The translations under genes and the position numbers were made by a program. A DNA stretch of 64,000 nt from NCBI RefSeq assembly GCF_001641265.1, contig NW_020167526.1, positions 806,001 to 870,000 on the forward strand, read 5' to 3'. Source of the stretch: Pseudogymnoascus destructans (taxonomy: Eukaryota; Ascomycota; Leotiomycetes; Thelebolales; Thelebolaceae). Positions 1 through 8,649 of this stretch are shown here, in pieces. Position 1 is the stretch's first letter, and each line of letters begins with the position of its first letter. Under the pieces are notes generated by a model. The model was not told where the DNA came from. It saw nothing but the letters and a program-made list of their open reading frames with translations, and ran no database searches.

Positions 1-99
1 GGCGAGGTTTGAAAACCCTCGACGAGCTTGATGCGGCAGAGGAGGCCGAACGTGTGGCTGCTGAGAAGCGTGACGCTGTTGAGGCTGAGGAACAGGCAG

Positions 100-3000
100 T
101 TAGCGCTGCCTCCTCGTCTGTGACCGGGACCCTCGCTTCCTCCGATCCACTGGCCTACTCCCCTGCATCTTGGGATCAATGGCTGGTGGATGGCGGCGTC
201 GATATTCCTCCAGCAGTTCTTTGCTGATGTTCCTTGTTGGTTCCCACGAATTATCCGTAGGTTCGTAATTTTCCCATTTTATCAAAAACTCTTCTCGACG
301 TCCTACTAACCTTCTGTCTAGGATCGCTTCGACCTCATATTCGATTATCTCATTCTCGGGTTGGAGTTCGGTGTCGGTCGCAATTGGGGTATTTCCTCTT
401 GCTGGTTCCAGTAGTGAGACATGAAATACCGGGTGTAGTCTAGACTTCCTGGGTAGCTGCAGTCTGTAATTAACTGAGCTGACTTTGTTCAATATTTTGA
501 ATGGTCCCAATTTCTTGAAGTCCAACTTTGTGCTTGGTCGTTTCGTTTTGATATGTTTCCGGAGTAGGTATACTTTATCCCCCTCCTTGAAGGCAGGTTC
601 CATACTGCGCTTCTTGTTTGCGTATGCGGCGGATCGTTCATTTAAGAATTGGATGTCCGTCGCAAGTTGTTCGTGGAACGATTTCAGTTGTTCCACCACG
701 ATCAGGGCTTGTTCAGCTCGTGATTCATCCGGTCTTGGTTGCCTATATGCTTCTGGCTGGTAGCCATAATTGGCAAAGAACGGTGAGACTTTCGTTGCTT
801 CTGTCATCGCGCTGTTATATGCAAACTGTGCGATGGGTAAGATCTGAACCCAGTTATCCTGTTGATGATTGACATAGCTTCGCAGGTACTGTTCAAGGGT
901 CTGATTTAATCTTTCTGTTTGGCCGTCTGTCTGGGGATGAAAAGCTGTTGATAGCTTATGATTTGTTCCCAGTAGCGCCATCAATGATTTCCAGAATTTC
1001 GAAGTAAAGAGCTTGTCTCTATCTGAGATGATTTCTTCTGGCATCCCATGATCGGCTAATATGACTCGAATGAAGGTATATGCGAGCGCCTCGGCGTCGC
1101 TAGCTTCTAGATATGGTATAAACTTCCCATATTTCGTGAGTCTTTCCGTGATGACGAGGATAGAGTCGTATTCTATTCCTGTTAACGGGTCCTTGGAGGG
1201 TGGAAGCTTGACGATGAAGTCCAAAGCTATTGATTTCCACGCTCCTTTTGGTACTGGTGTCGACTTGAGTTGTCCGTATGGCAGATGCCTATTGGATTTT
1301 GACTTGCTGCAAATGTCGCACTCTCTTACCACTGTCTCTACCTGCTTCCTCATACCTGGGAAGTAGTAGTGTCGAGTGATTCGTTCGAAGGTTCGTGTTA
1401 CTCCCTGATGACCGTGTGCTGGTAACGAGTGTTGTTCTTGCACCAGCGGGCGTCTCATTTGACTTGGGACATACACTAACCCTTTGTATCGAATCAATCC
1501 TTGTTCGTCGATGGTGAAGTCGCCTTCGACTTTGGACAAGACTCGCTTGGCGCATTCGTCTGTTGCGTAAGCTTTCTTGAGTCTTTCCTCGAGTTCTGTA
1601 TCTTCGATGACTGAGATCGTCGCTAGTAACTCGTTGTACTGTATTCCTGCATCTGTTTTCTTCAGAATTGCTCTAGGTCTTTCTTCCTTTGGGCCGGCGT
1701 AGTCGGTCCGTCTGCTGAGAGCGTCTGCTCTTGCATTCTCGGAGCCCTTGCGATAGGTTATCGTGAAGTTGTAGGCTGCGAGGGTTTCTGCCCAGCGGAC
1801 TTGTCTGCGGTTTAAAACCTTGGTCGTGGTGAAGTATATGAGGTTCTTGTGATCCGTCCATACCTGCACAGGGTAGGTGGATCCCTCAAGATATACTCGC
1901 CACTGCTCAAAGGCAACGACAATAGCCAGTAGCTCCTTGTCGTGGATGTCGTAATTGAGTTCCGCGGGTGACAGTTTCCTAGAGTAGTACGCGATTGGTT
2001 TGAACTTACCGTTCTCGTCTGGTTGATTCAGACATGCTCCAATTGCGAAGTCAGAAGAGTCCGTTTCGAGGATGATCTTCTTTGCAGGGTCAAATGTAGC
2101 AAGGATAGGTGCTTCCGTGAACTTCGTCTTAAGTTCCTGGAAAGCAGCCTCTGCCTTGTCCGTCCATTTGAATTCGAGATCCTTTCTGGTAAGCTCTGTG
2201 AGTGGTTGAGCTACCTTGGAATATCCCGAGATGAATCTTCGGTAGAAGTTGGCGAAGCCTAGGAAGGCTTGCACTTCCTTGACCGTGGTCGGTGTTGGCC
2301 ATTCCAACACTGCCATTACTTTTGCTTGGTCCATCTTGATGCCGTGCGTTCCGATAATGTAACCCAAGAATTCGACTTGGTTTTTATGGAACTCGCACTT
2401 CTCTGGTTTGAGGAGTAAGCTGTACTCCTTTAGTTTCTTCAGGACGAGTTTGACATGCTTGACATGCTCCTCCTTGGTTGCTGAATACACCAGGACATCG
2501 TCTAGGTAGACAATGGTAAAGATGTCTAAGTATTCGTGCAAAGCATCATTCATCAGTCGTTGCATGGATGCGGGTGCGTTTGTTAGCCCAAAGGGCATGA
2601 CTTGATACTCGAATAGGCCATAGCGGGTGCGGAATGCTGTTTTCCACTCTTCCCCAGCCTTGATTCGGATCAGGTTGTATGCTCCTCGCAGATCTAGCTT
2701 ACTGAAGATCTTTGCTCCTTGAAATCTATCGTGTAGTTCGTTGATTAACGGCAGGGCATACCTGTCCTTGATTGTGATGTTGTTCAACGCTCGATAGTCC
2801 ACACATAACCGTAGGGAGCCGTCTTTCTTTGGTACGAAAAGCACCGGACTTCCTGCTGGTGATGTGGATGGTCTGATGAATCCTTTCGCTAGGTTATCAT
2901 CGATGTACTCCTTAAGTACCTTCAGCTCCTTTTCCGATAGCTGATATATTGGTCCGAACGGTGGACTCTTGTCTTTCTCCAAAGGTATCTCGTGATCCCA

Positions 3001-3552
3001 TGGTTGGTGCTTAGGAAGCGCCTCGTTCTTAGGGCCTTCCTGGAATAATCGCTCGTATTCCTTGTACTCCACCGGTATACTCGTCGGTGAGGATGCCTGG
3101 GCTAGGTCATCGAGCTCGGAGGTTGCACATAACTCCTTCCGGCCCTGGGAGGGTTTCTCCCGTTGTCGCGTGTCCGTCCGTTGTTCACACGCGCACTGGC
3201 TCATCACAACTTTCTCGTTCCACCAGTCGATCTGGGGGTTGTGTTTCTTGAGCCATGGCACACCAAGGATGCACGCATGGTTGTCCATGTGCACGATGTC
3301 AAACTGAATCGTTTCCTTGTGCCCGTGTAGCATGACCATTTCCAATGGGACCGTTTCGTGGGTCACCATTCCTTCATTAGTCGAGATGGGCTCTCCATCT
3401 ACGACCATTAATGGGTATGGTTTGGTTTTCAATTGCGTCTTGAAACCTTGCGTGTCTGCTACTTTCTTTGTCATAAAGTTGCCCGTCGCTCCTGAGTCAA
3501 TCATTGCTCGGAGGTGTCGCTGTTGTATCTTAGCGACCACATATAGTTGCAT
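100..3552 (-). CDS. pol: Family A Pol polyprotein (PR-RT-RH-IN-chromodomain)
   Basis: 1150 residues from the first Met; the open frame extends upstream without a stop to the frameshift site at 3633-3639, so translation probably enters from gag. In order: aspartic protease (MIDSGATGNF near residue 17), reverse transcriptase with the catalytic YLDD box near residue 349, RNase H (LETDSSDFAIG, about 490), integrase zinc finger of HHCC type (about 690-740), integrase core with the D,D35E pattern (ALDF, ISDRDK, HPQTDGQTERLN), and a C-terminal chromodomain (EYEVEAILDRR ... FLIKWENY, about 1065-1120). The chromodomain puts it in the chromovirus lineage, which is known to target marked chromatin. No stop or frameshift is visible, so it could be functional. 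Confidence 0.95.
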   Translation of the reverse strand: MQLYVVAKIQQRHLRAMIDSGATGNFMTKKVADTQGFKTQLKTKPYPLMVVDGEPISTNEGMVTHETVPLEMVMLHGHKETIQFDIVHMDNHACILGVPWLKKHNPQIDWWNEKVVMSQCACEQRTDTRQREKPSQGRKELCATSELDDLAQASSPTSIPVEYKEYERLFQEGPKNEALPKHQPWDHEIPLEKDKSPPFGPIYQLSEKELKVLKEYIDDNLAKGFIRPSTSPAGSPVLFVPKKDGSLRLCVDYRALNNITIKDRYALPLINELHDRFQGAKIFSKLDLRGAYNLIRIKAGEEWKTAFRTRYGLFEYQVMPFGLTNAPASMQRLMNDALHEYLDIFTIVYLDDVLVYSATKEEHVKHVKLVLKKLKEYSLLLKPEKCEFHKNQVEFLGYIIGTHGIKMDQAKVMAVLEWPTPTTVKEVQAFLGFANFYRRFISGYSKVAQPLTELTRKDLEFKWTDKAEAAFQELKTKFTEAPILATFDPAKKIILETDSSDFAIGACLNQPDENGKFKPIAYYSRKLSPAELNYDIHDKELLAIVVAFEQWRVYLEGSTYPVQVWTDHKNLIYFTTTKVLNRRQVRWAETLAAYNFTITYRKGSENARADALSRRTDYAGPKEERPRAILKKTDAGIQYNELLATISVIEDTELEERLKKAYATDECAKRVLSKVEGDFTIDEQGLIRYKGLVYVPSQMRRPLVQEQHSLPAHGHQGVTRTFERITRHYYFPGMRKQVETVVRECDICSKSKSNRHLPYGQLKSTPVPKGAWKSIALDFIVKLPPSKDPLTGIEYDSILVITERLTKYGKFIPYLEASDAEALAYTFIRVILADHGMPEEIISDRDKLFTSKFWKSLMALLGTNHKLSTAFHPQTDGQTERLNQTLEQYLRSYVNHQQDNWVQILPIAQFAYNSAMTEATKVSPFFANYGYQPEAYRQPRPDESRAEQALIVVEQLKSFHEQLATDIQFLNERSAAYANKKRSMEPAFKEGDKVYLLRKHIKTKRPSTKLDFKKLGPFKILNKVSSVNYRLQLPRKSRLHPVFHVSLLEPARGNTPIATDTELQPENEIIEYEVEAILDRRLVGRREEFLIKWENYEPTDNSWEPTRNISKELLEEYRRRHPPAIDPKMQGSRPVDRRKRGSRSQTRRQR

Positions 3553-3629
3553 GCTGCCCGTCGTGGCGCATAGCTGGTCTGTACTAGGCCTCTTCGTGTC
3601 GCTCGCCGGTGGCCTACCGTCGAGGACTC

Positions 3630-5567
3630 CTAGTTTTTTGACTCGTCCGAGGAAGGATAGTATTCATCCGCTTCCAATGGTGGTCCTTGGGGAGATCGTT
3701 TCCATCGCTCTTCTGCTTCGTCTAGCAGATGTGGGTATTTCTCGTATACCTGTTCGCTTTTGATAGGCAAGTCCCCTTCAGACTGGCTTCGCCTGAGGGC
3801 GTGAACTTGCTCTGCGTCTCTGAAGTGTATCCTGGGCGAGGATCGGGGAAACAACTGATTCTGGTGTTTCTTTTTCCAGTGGAGCTTGCAATCATCTTCG
3901 CTGCAATACTCCCAGTAGACATACGCGTGCCAGGGATGATCAGTCTCTGTTGCGTCTGTCGTTGATAGTTCCCGCTGTCCTCTCACCCATGCACTATCTT
4001 CCCTCGGAGGCGTGGAGAACGTGTCTAGTTGCTCCATGGCTCTCCTTTCGATGCGTGGAGTGGGTCTCGCATTTTCCCGTCGGAGCATATCTCTGGCTTT
4101 CTCGTCGTACTTCTTCAGGGCTCTCCTGCGGTCCTGGTAGTAAAGTTCGACGCTTTTCATATACTTCAGTTTAGCCATATGCTCGACATCCTTCTCCAGT
4201 TCTTCCGCTTCTTGGGCTTCCAACTTAGCTACGTCTTGGGACGTGCCAAGCAGCCTGCGGGTATTCGTTAGTTGGTTGTAGTATCTCCAGAGGTCATCCT
4301 TGCAGTCGTCCACCTTGCACTTTAACGGAAGTTCCTGTAACAGGTTCCCGTAGAGGTCTTTAAGCATGGGGATTCTCCTCTGGCCATTGGGCTTGTCTCG
4401 CTCGGCCCTAATCTTCGCGTGGGCGTGTTTTGCCATGCGTCTTACTACGCTCTTGCACCGTGGACTCATTGGTTCCGTAGGTGCGAGTTCATCGAAGGTC
4501 TCCTGTTCTGAGACGGTGAACGATTCCGCCTCCGACCCTTCATCTGAGCTCTCGTCTTCTGGGGTGCTTTCGCCGTTTATTCCCCAGTCCTGTTTGCTCA
4601 CAAACGTTGCGTTCAACTGTCCTGTCCAGGTGGCATTGAGTTGTTTGCCGACTTTGCGTCCGCCGTTCCCTTTCTTTGGCTGTCTGCAGTCTCGGGCCAT
4701 GTGGCCTGGCTTGTCGCAGTTAAAACAGAGTCGTTCCTTGAATTGTCTGTCTTTCTTAGGGTCACGGGGTCGTCCAGGTTTGAACGTGGCATCGAGTTCC
4801 ATTGGGTCCGACCAACGGTTGTCTCGCGGGTGTTGATCCCGTCGTCTGCCCTCGTTTCCCCGGTAGGGGTAACTTTTCTTTGGCTTGTCATAGGTCCGAC
4901 GTTCCTTCTGGAATTCGTATAGTCGATTGTCGATTCGGACCGTATGTTCGATTAGCGCTACCATGTCCGTTGGTTGTTGTTCCAAACGGGCAAGTTCCAT
5001 ACGTATATGGCTCTTCAGCCCACGTCGGTAGTGGCTGATGAGTGCGCTGGCGTCCCATCCTGTCTGATTGCCGTATCTCTGGAATTCTGTGGAGTATGTG
5101 AGGGCGCTGCCAGTCTGCTTAAGTGCAAACAGATGGTCTTCTGCGGTCTTAATCTCATCGATGTCTCCGAACATGCGTCGGATTTCCTTACAGAATCCAT
5201 TCCAGCTGCCAAACATAGTCTGCGTAGTTGTCATGCTTCCATTGGTACTTTCATATTTGAAATAGTCCTTGAGGAATGGTTCGATCCATCGCAGGGCTTC
5301 CCCCCTAAGGTAGGACGCAGTCCACAGGGCATAGCTCTCCTGGGTGGGGAACTTCTCGTCATTGAAGTGCTGGTACAGTTCGACCTGTAGCAAAAACACC
5401 TCAAGTTCCTTTCGGTTGCCGGAGTAAGTGTCGGGCAACTTGACGCGTAGAGTTTCCTTGAGTTCGTTGACGGTGGGTGCATCGGGCATCTCTTCATTCT
5501 CAGGCTTAGACCTCTGAGACGAAGTTGGCGTGGTGGGGGTTTTCCCCTTCGAACTGATGACAGACAT
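3630..5567 (-). CDS. gag: Family A Gag capsid/nucleocapsid protein
   Basis: 645 residues. Retrotransposon gag domain (about residues 40-220, with the ASYLRGEALRWIEPFL segment typical of the family) followed by one CCHC zinc knuckle, CFNCDKPGHMARDC, near residue 281. The last 300 residues are acidic and charged. Gag would form the virus-like particle and bind the RNA. The start is the first ATG after the LTR and leader. The stop is UAG preceded by the slippery heptamer, so the stop product and the Gag-Pol fusion come from one mRNA. The knuckle and the upstream PMELDATFKP segment recur in the gag fragment at 34440-35045, so families A and C are related. Confidence 0.93.
   Translation of the reverse strand: MSVISSKGKTPTTPTSSQRSKPENEEMPDAPTVNELKETLRVKLPDTYSGNRKELEVFLLQVELYQHFNDEKFPTQESYALWTASYLRGEALRWIEPFLKDYFKYESTNGSMTTTQTMFGSWNGFCKEIRRMFGDIDEIKTAEDHLFALKQTGSALTYSTEFQRYGNQTGWDASALISHYRRGLKSHIRMELARLEQQPTDMVALIEHTVRIDNRLYEFQKERRTYDKPKKSYPYRGNEGRRRDQHPRDNRWSDPMELDATFKPGRPRDPKKDRQFKERLCFNCDKPGHMARDCRQPKKGNGGRKVGKQLNATWTGQLNATFVSKQDWGINGESTPEDESSDEGSEAESFTVSEQETFDELAPTEPMSPRCKSVVRRMAKHAHAKIRAERDKPNGQRRIPMLKDLYGNLLQELPLKCKVDDCKDDLWRYYNQLTNTRRLLGTSQDVAKLEAQEAEELEKDVEHMAKLKYMKSVELYYQDRRRALKKYDEKARDMLRRENARPTPRIERRAMEQLDTFSTPPREDSAWVRGQRELSTTDATETDHPWHAYVYWEYCSEDDCKLHWKKKHQNQLFPRSSPRIHFRDAEQVHALRRSQSEGDLPIKSEQVYEKYPHLLDEAEERWKRSPQGPPLEADEYYPSSDESKN
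3633..3639 (-). other. -1 ribosomal frameshift heptamer A AAA AAC before the gag stop
   Basis: On the minus strand gag ends tcA AAA AAC tag. The heptamer fits the X XXY YYZ rule for -1 frameshifting and the UAG codon follows it directly. After a -1 slip the next codons are cta gga gtc, and this frame stays open into pol (no stop before the pol Met at 3552). The motif is seen directly; its use is inferred from retroviral and retrotransposon precedent. I did not fold a downstream pseudoknot. Confidence 0.75.
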
Positions 5568-5603
5568 GTTGCTTTGTGTGTAAGCCGGTACCTCGTAGAA
5601 GTG

Positions 5604-5611
5604 GTGCTCAA
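5604..5611 (-). other. Putative self-priming site of family A
   Basis: The element-sense sequence after the LTR end is CT TTGAGCAC. TTGAGCAC is exactly complementary to GTGCTCAA inside the LTR (complement at 5749-5756), about 38 bases after a TATATAAG box. No TGG, the usual start of a tRNA-primed site, is present. This matches the Tf1/sushi self-priming layout, with only 8 paired bases. Confidence 0.5.
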
Positions 5612-5613
5612 AG

Positions 5614-6088
5614 TGTAACGCTGACTTCTAAATGATAGAAGACACAGAGGTTCTCTTGCGTAAAGGTTTACTTATCAGAGGAGGCAGGGGATCAGACACA
5701 AAGGCTTCAAGTAACACCTTACTAGTATATAACAAATACTGTATTGAGTTGAGCACGAAGCTCCTATCTAAGGAAATACTATCTACTTATATAGTGGCGT
5801 CGTGCCTAGTGGACTCTTGGGAACTCACTCGAGTCCTCGGAGTCCTGGACTCTTAGGACTCTTCTCATCATCCTGCGAGTCCATCACGTGCCTAGTGGAC
5901 TCCTGGGAACTCACTCGAGTCCTCGGAGTCCTGGACTCTTAGGACTCTTCTCATCATCCTGCGAGTCCATCACGTGATACTTTCGGAACTACTATTCCCC
6001 GCTGCCCCTCCAGGTACCAGGGCCGGTCTCATGCGACCTCCCTCCTTCCTGTCCTGTAGTTGGCCAGCCTTCTTGTTCCGTCGTAACA
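5614..6088 (-). repeat. 5' LTR of family A element (475 bp)
   Basis: In element sense it starts TGTTACGACGG (6088) and ends GTCAGCGTTACA (5614), a TG...CA type LTR. The right limit is inferred from the shared TGTTACG start and is less certain than the left one. Its last ~185 bases match the solo LTR at 6776-7214 while the U3 part differs and contains an 86-bp tandem duplication. A TATATAAG box precedes the R region. Confidence 0.8.
5801..5972. repeat. 86-bp tandem duplication in the family A LTR U3
   Basis: Two copies, 5801-5886 and 5887-5972, differ at one base (cttggg versus cctggg). Each carries several GAGTCC/GGACTC words, and a CACGTG E-box lies at each copy's right edge (5885-5890 and 5971-5976). 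It lies in the U3 region and could alter promoter strength. Confidence 0.9.
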
Positions 6089-6121
6089 GTACTGAGCCAG
6101 AAAGAACCCAAGATATCCAGC

Positions 6122-6630
6122 ATGGCTCGCCAGAAACAAGTTCGCCAGAATACGGCCAGCAAAGCCCCAAGGAAGGCACCAGTGGGTGGGAAGACTGTGA
6201 TGAAGGTGAAGAAGCGTTGTTCCAAGCCAGGCAGTAGGTTGATTACTATACTTATTACTATAAAGCTCTTACTGACATCAAATAGTTGTTGCACTTCGTC
6301 AAATCAAGCGATACCAGAAAACAACAGAGCTACTCATTCCCCATGCGCCATTCGTATCATCAAAGAGATCATGGTTGACCTGAAATCGCCCTATCGAATC
6401 CAAGCGACTGCAGGTTCTGCACTACAAGAAGCAGCTGAGACCACTTTGGTCAAGGAGTTTGAGAGTAAGTGAACATCCAATTTATAGTAATCATTATAGT
6501 AATCATTACAGTGACGCAACTTGCTGCGATCCATGCAAAGCATGTTACCATTCAGCAGAAGGACATGAAACTGGTGCAATCAATGAGGCTCCATATGACG
6601 GGGTTCCGGTTCCCAGGGCAGCTACTTTGA
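6122..6630 (+). pseudogene. Histone H3-like gene copy, three exons, one frameshift
   Basis: Exon 1 (6122-6233) reads MARQKQVRQNTASKAPRK and ends KPG, matching the H3 tail start and the KPG before the alphaN helix. Intron 1 (6234-6285, 52 nt) joins it in phase to VALRQIKRYQKTTELLI, the H3 alphaN/alpha1 region. A 4-nt deletion near 6350 then shifts the frame; RIIKEI and ALQEAAE (alpha2) follow in the new frame. Intron 2 (6465-6511) joins exon 3 (6512-6630), AAIHAKHVTIQQKDM, matching the end of fungal H3. Restoring the 4 nt would give about 137 codons, the H3 size. The tail is divergent (Lys9 replaced, C-terminal tail unlike H3). It could be a decayed H3 variant or a captured copy. The family A LTR ends 33 bp upstream of the ATG. 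Confidence 0.75.
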
Positions 6631-6775
6631 GTAAGGAAGGGAGGAACCAATACTGGGGGAAGTAGATACCAAATATATTCGTTTACTACACTAAATATAT
6701 CTGTCTGTGAAGTTATCGTAGATTTGAATATACGCACGTGACAGATTGCACGTGTTGGTTTGCCAAGGAACCGTT

Positions 6776-7214
6776 TGTTACGGCTATAGTAACATGATGT
6801 CATGGTTACAGGGCCAGGGCCTAGTAACGTGACGTGTGAGTCACATAACGTGACGTGTGAGTCACATAACGTGACGTGTGAGTCACAGTGGGAAGCGGGG
6901 TAGGCTGCCATGTGACGGGGCTAATGGATAGTTGCAGAAACTAGTGGATATTGGATAGTTGAGCTATCCACGAACTATCCTGAATATCTAGCTATCCGCC
7001 AACTATCCAGATTACCCATGAGGCACGACGCCACTATATAAGTAGATAGTATTTCCTTAGATAGGAGCTTCGTGCTCAACTCAATACAGTATTTGTTATA
7101 TACTAGTAACGTGTTACTTGAAGCCTTTGTGTCTGATCCCCTGCCTCCTCTGATAAGTAAACCTTTACGCAAGAGAACCTCTGTGTCTTCTATCGTTTAG
7201 AAGTCAGCGTTACA
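6776..7214 (+). repeat. Solo LTR of family A with target duplication CCGTT
   Basis: 439 bp starting TGTTACGGCTATAG and ending AGTCAGCGTTACA. The 5-bp repeat CCGTT lies directly on both sides (6771-6775 and 7215-7219), which proves insertion and then LTR-LTR recombination that removed the internal part. TATA-like TATATAAG lies near 7035. It is opposite in orientation to the element at 1-6088. Flanks of 6631-6775 hold no gene. Confidence 0.95.
6826..6888 (+). repeat. Three 21-bp repeats with TGACGTG and TGAGTCA sites
   Basis: The unit ataacgtgacgtgtgagtcac is repeated three times inside the solo LTR U3. Each unit contains TGAGTCA (6837-6843, 6858-6864, 6879-6885), the AP-1/Gcn4 core, and TGACGTG, a CRE-like half-site. 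The sister LTR at 28831-29227 has only one unit. Function as an upstream activating array is inferred. Confidence 0.8.
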
Positions 7215-7219
7215 CCGTT

Positions 7220-7308
7220 GGGGGACTGCACCGGTCTGGACAGTTTTTCCAATATTTCCAGACCAGACCGCGGTCCGGTCTGGAAATGTTCCGAACCGAC
7301 AGTCCCCC
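7220..7308. repeat. 89-bp foldback (hairpin) sequence
   Basis: It begins GGGGGACTG and ends CAGTCCCCC, with a central near-perfect palindrome (ATTTCCAGACC ... GGTCTGGAAAT around GACCGCGGTC). It starts one base after the target duplication of the solo LTR. It could be a tiny MITE or foldback element, or a transposon end; I see no second copy here. Confidence 0.6.
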
Positions 7309-7367
7309 GTGGCGCACACTAGCTGTCGACTAGAATCAAGATTTGGCACTGAAGGCTCTCTATATGA

Positions 7368-7945
7368 GAGGGTAAACGCCGGACTACAGCTGGAGTTAAG
7401 CTATGGAATCATAACGGGACCAAGGTTCTTACGGTTTCACACCATGGCTTCTTAGGTTCGAATGATGTCTTCCATCCTACGGCGTCAGGAGAGAAGGCTG
7501 GAGAAGTGATTGATACAAGGCCTGAGCTTGGTATTAGCCTTGTTAAGCTAACACCTGGGGCATTAAGGACATTCAAGAACGACTGTTATTTCCAGGCAGA
7601 GACCCCAAGGGTACTTTTAAACAAGGCTGACATTAAGGCAGGAAGCTAAGCAGAAGTAGATGAGATGTCCTCAAGTCTTATTTCTCTAATGGCTTATGCA
7701 CCAAAGTTCATCAAGCCAAAGCGTCCTCCTGGGCATCCTGACATTAAATACCGTCATTGGAAGGCCGACACAGTCAGTGCAGTTTTTGGTGTCGTAAATG
7801 CCATTATTTCTGATGGGATGTGTGGGACGCCAATCGTTGATTGCAAGACAGGTGGTGTACAGGGTTTTTTTCACTTGTCAGGTGGCTCAACTGCTATGCT
7901 GCCCATTTGGATGATTTAGTTGCAGAAGGATGGGAAATTGCTTAG
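7368..7945 (+). pseudogene. Decayed trypsin-like protein gene
   Basis: The frame opens after a TGA at 7365 and reads TVSHHGFLGSNDV, then GISLVKLTPG, then GMCGTPIVDCKTGGVQGFFH, and after a 1-base slip near 7890 AHLDDLVAEGWEIA and a stop. The His (HHG), an acidic or equivalent loop (ISLVKL in place of DIALVKL), and G-x-C-G-x-P around the nucleophile follow the chymotrypsin-like order seen in an uncharacterised fungal family. TAA at 7647 stands where relatives have, as I recall, a Trp, consistent with G-to-A changes on this strand. At least one stop and one frameshift make it a pseudogene. The family assignment is from motif memory, not a search. Confidence 0.5.
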
Positions 7946-8649
7946 TTAGCAGGAATACTCGTGCGAATGGGCAGAGCATCACTAAACGTCGTGGAAGAGG
8001 TCTCGCTCAATCGCCGACAGGTCTCTGCGTATCCGCGACCCCTATACCATGTGTTAGTATATTCACGAGGCTGGATTTTGTCGTCGGTACGTATGCGATG
8101 GCCTGGTCAATGGTGGGCGTCTCCTCGGGGCGGGACTAGTCTGCGGATGGTTACCTCTTGCCGTCAGATGGACGGTGGCGATTTGACTTACTCATTGATA
8201 AGTTTTGAATGCCGTCCGTGATATCATTGTGCCGGGACCACTCATTATATCAGGGACTTGAGGTAGGAGGTATCAGTGAGCGTTGTGAGTTTTGGGGTAT
8301 GAAGTTGAGACGATGGTGAAGTTGGACGATTATACTCGCCAAAGCACTCCCAAACAAGCGGCAGCCCAAAATTCGAATAGCAAAACACTTAATTATAGCG
8401 TTTTCTAGTACTTGATTATCCTATAGACCAATTCTAGTGGTGCCTTATAGTTATCAATTCAAATTACACTTTATTTACTGCTGGTAACCTCGTCAACAGG
8501 TGATTTGAGATAAACTTACATTCTCACATTATAAGCCGCTGTCACCGCGGTGATGTATGGGTATGCGGGACAGGGTCAGGGATCAGGGATGATATTCATA
8601 GTCTACAATTACGTGTTATATTCATAAGGTATGAGCATAATTATTTTAT
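7946..8649. other. No gene recognised (about 700 bp)
   Basis: Only short overlapping ORFs without family motifs are seen, after the end of the trypsin-like remnant. Base composition becomes AT-rich from about 8380. Nothing else supportable. Confidence 0.6.

Larger units (their letters stand above)
1..6088 (-). mobile_element. Family A Ty3/Gypsy chromovirus, nearly complete, 3' LTR off the window
   Basis: Order on the minus strand is 5' LTR (5614-6088), self-priming site, gag (3630-5567), then pol (100-3552) with protease, reverse transcriptase, RNase H, integrase and chromodomain. Both ORFs are long and uninterrupted, so the element is young or recently active. The 3' LTR would lie left of base 1, so neither the target duplication nor the LTR divergence can be read. 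Gag and pol are in different frames, linked by a -1 slippery site. A solo LTR (6776-7214) and degraded LTRs (24673-24975, 28831-29227, 30936-31015) share its R/U5 part but have a different U3, so the window holds at least two subfamilies. Confidence 0.93.

Noticed and set aside
9..227. Plus-strand ORF of 72 residues rich in Ala and Glu
   Set aside because: Lies antisense to the family A pol end and its 3' flank; no start context, motif or partner. A shadow frame.
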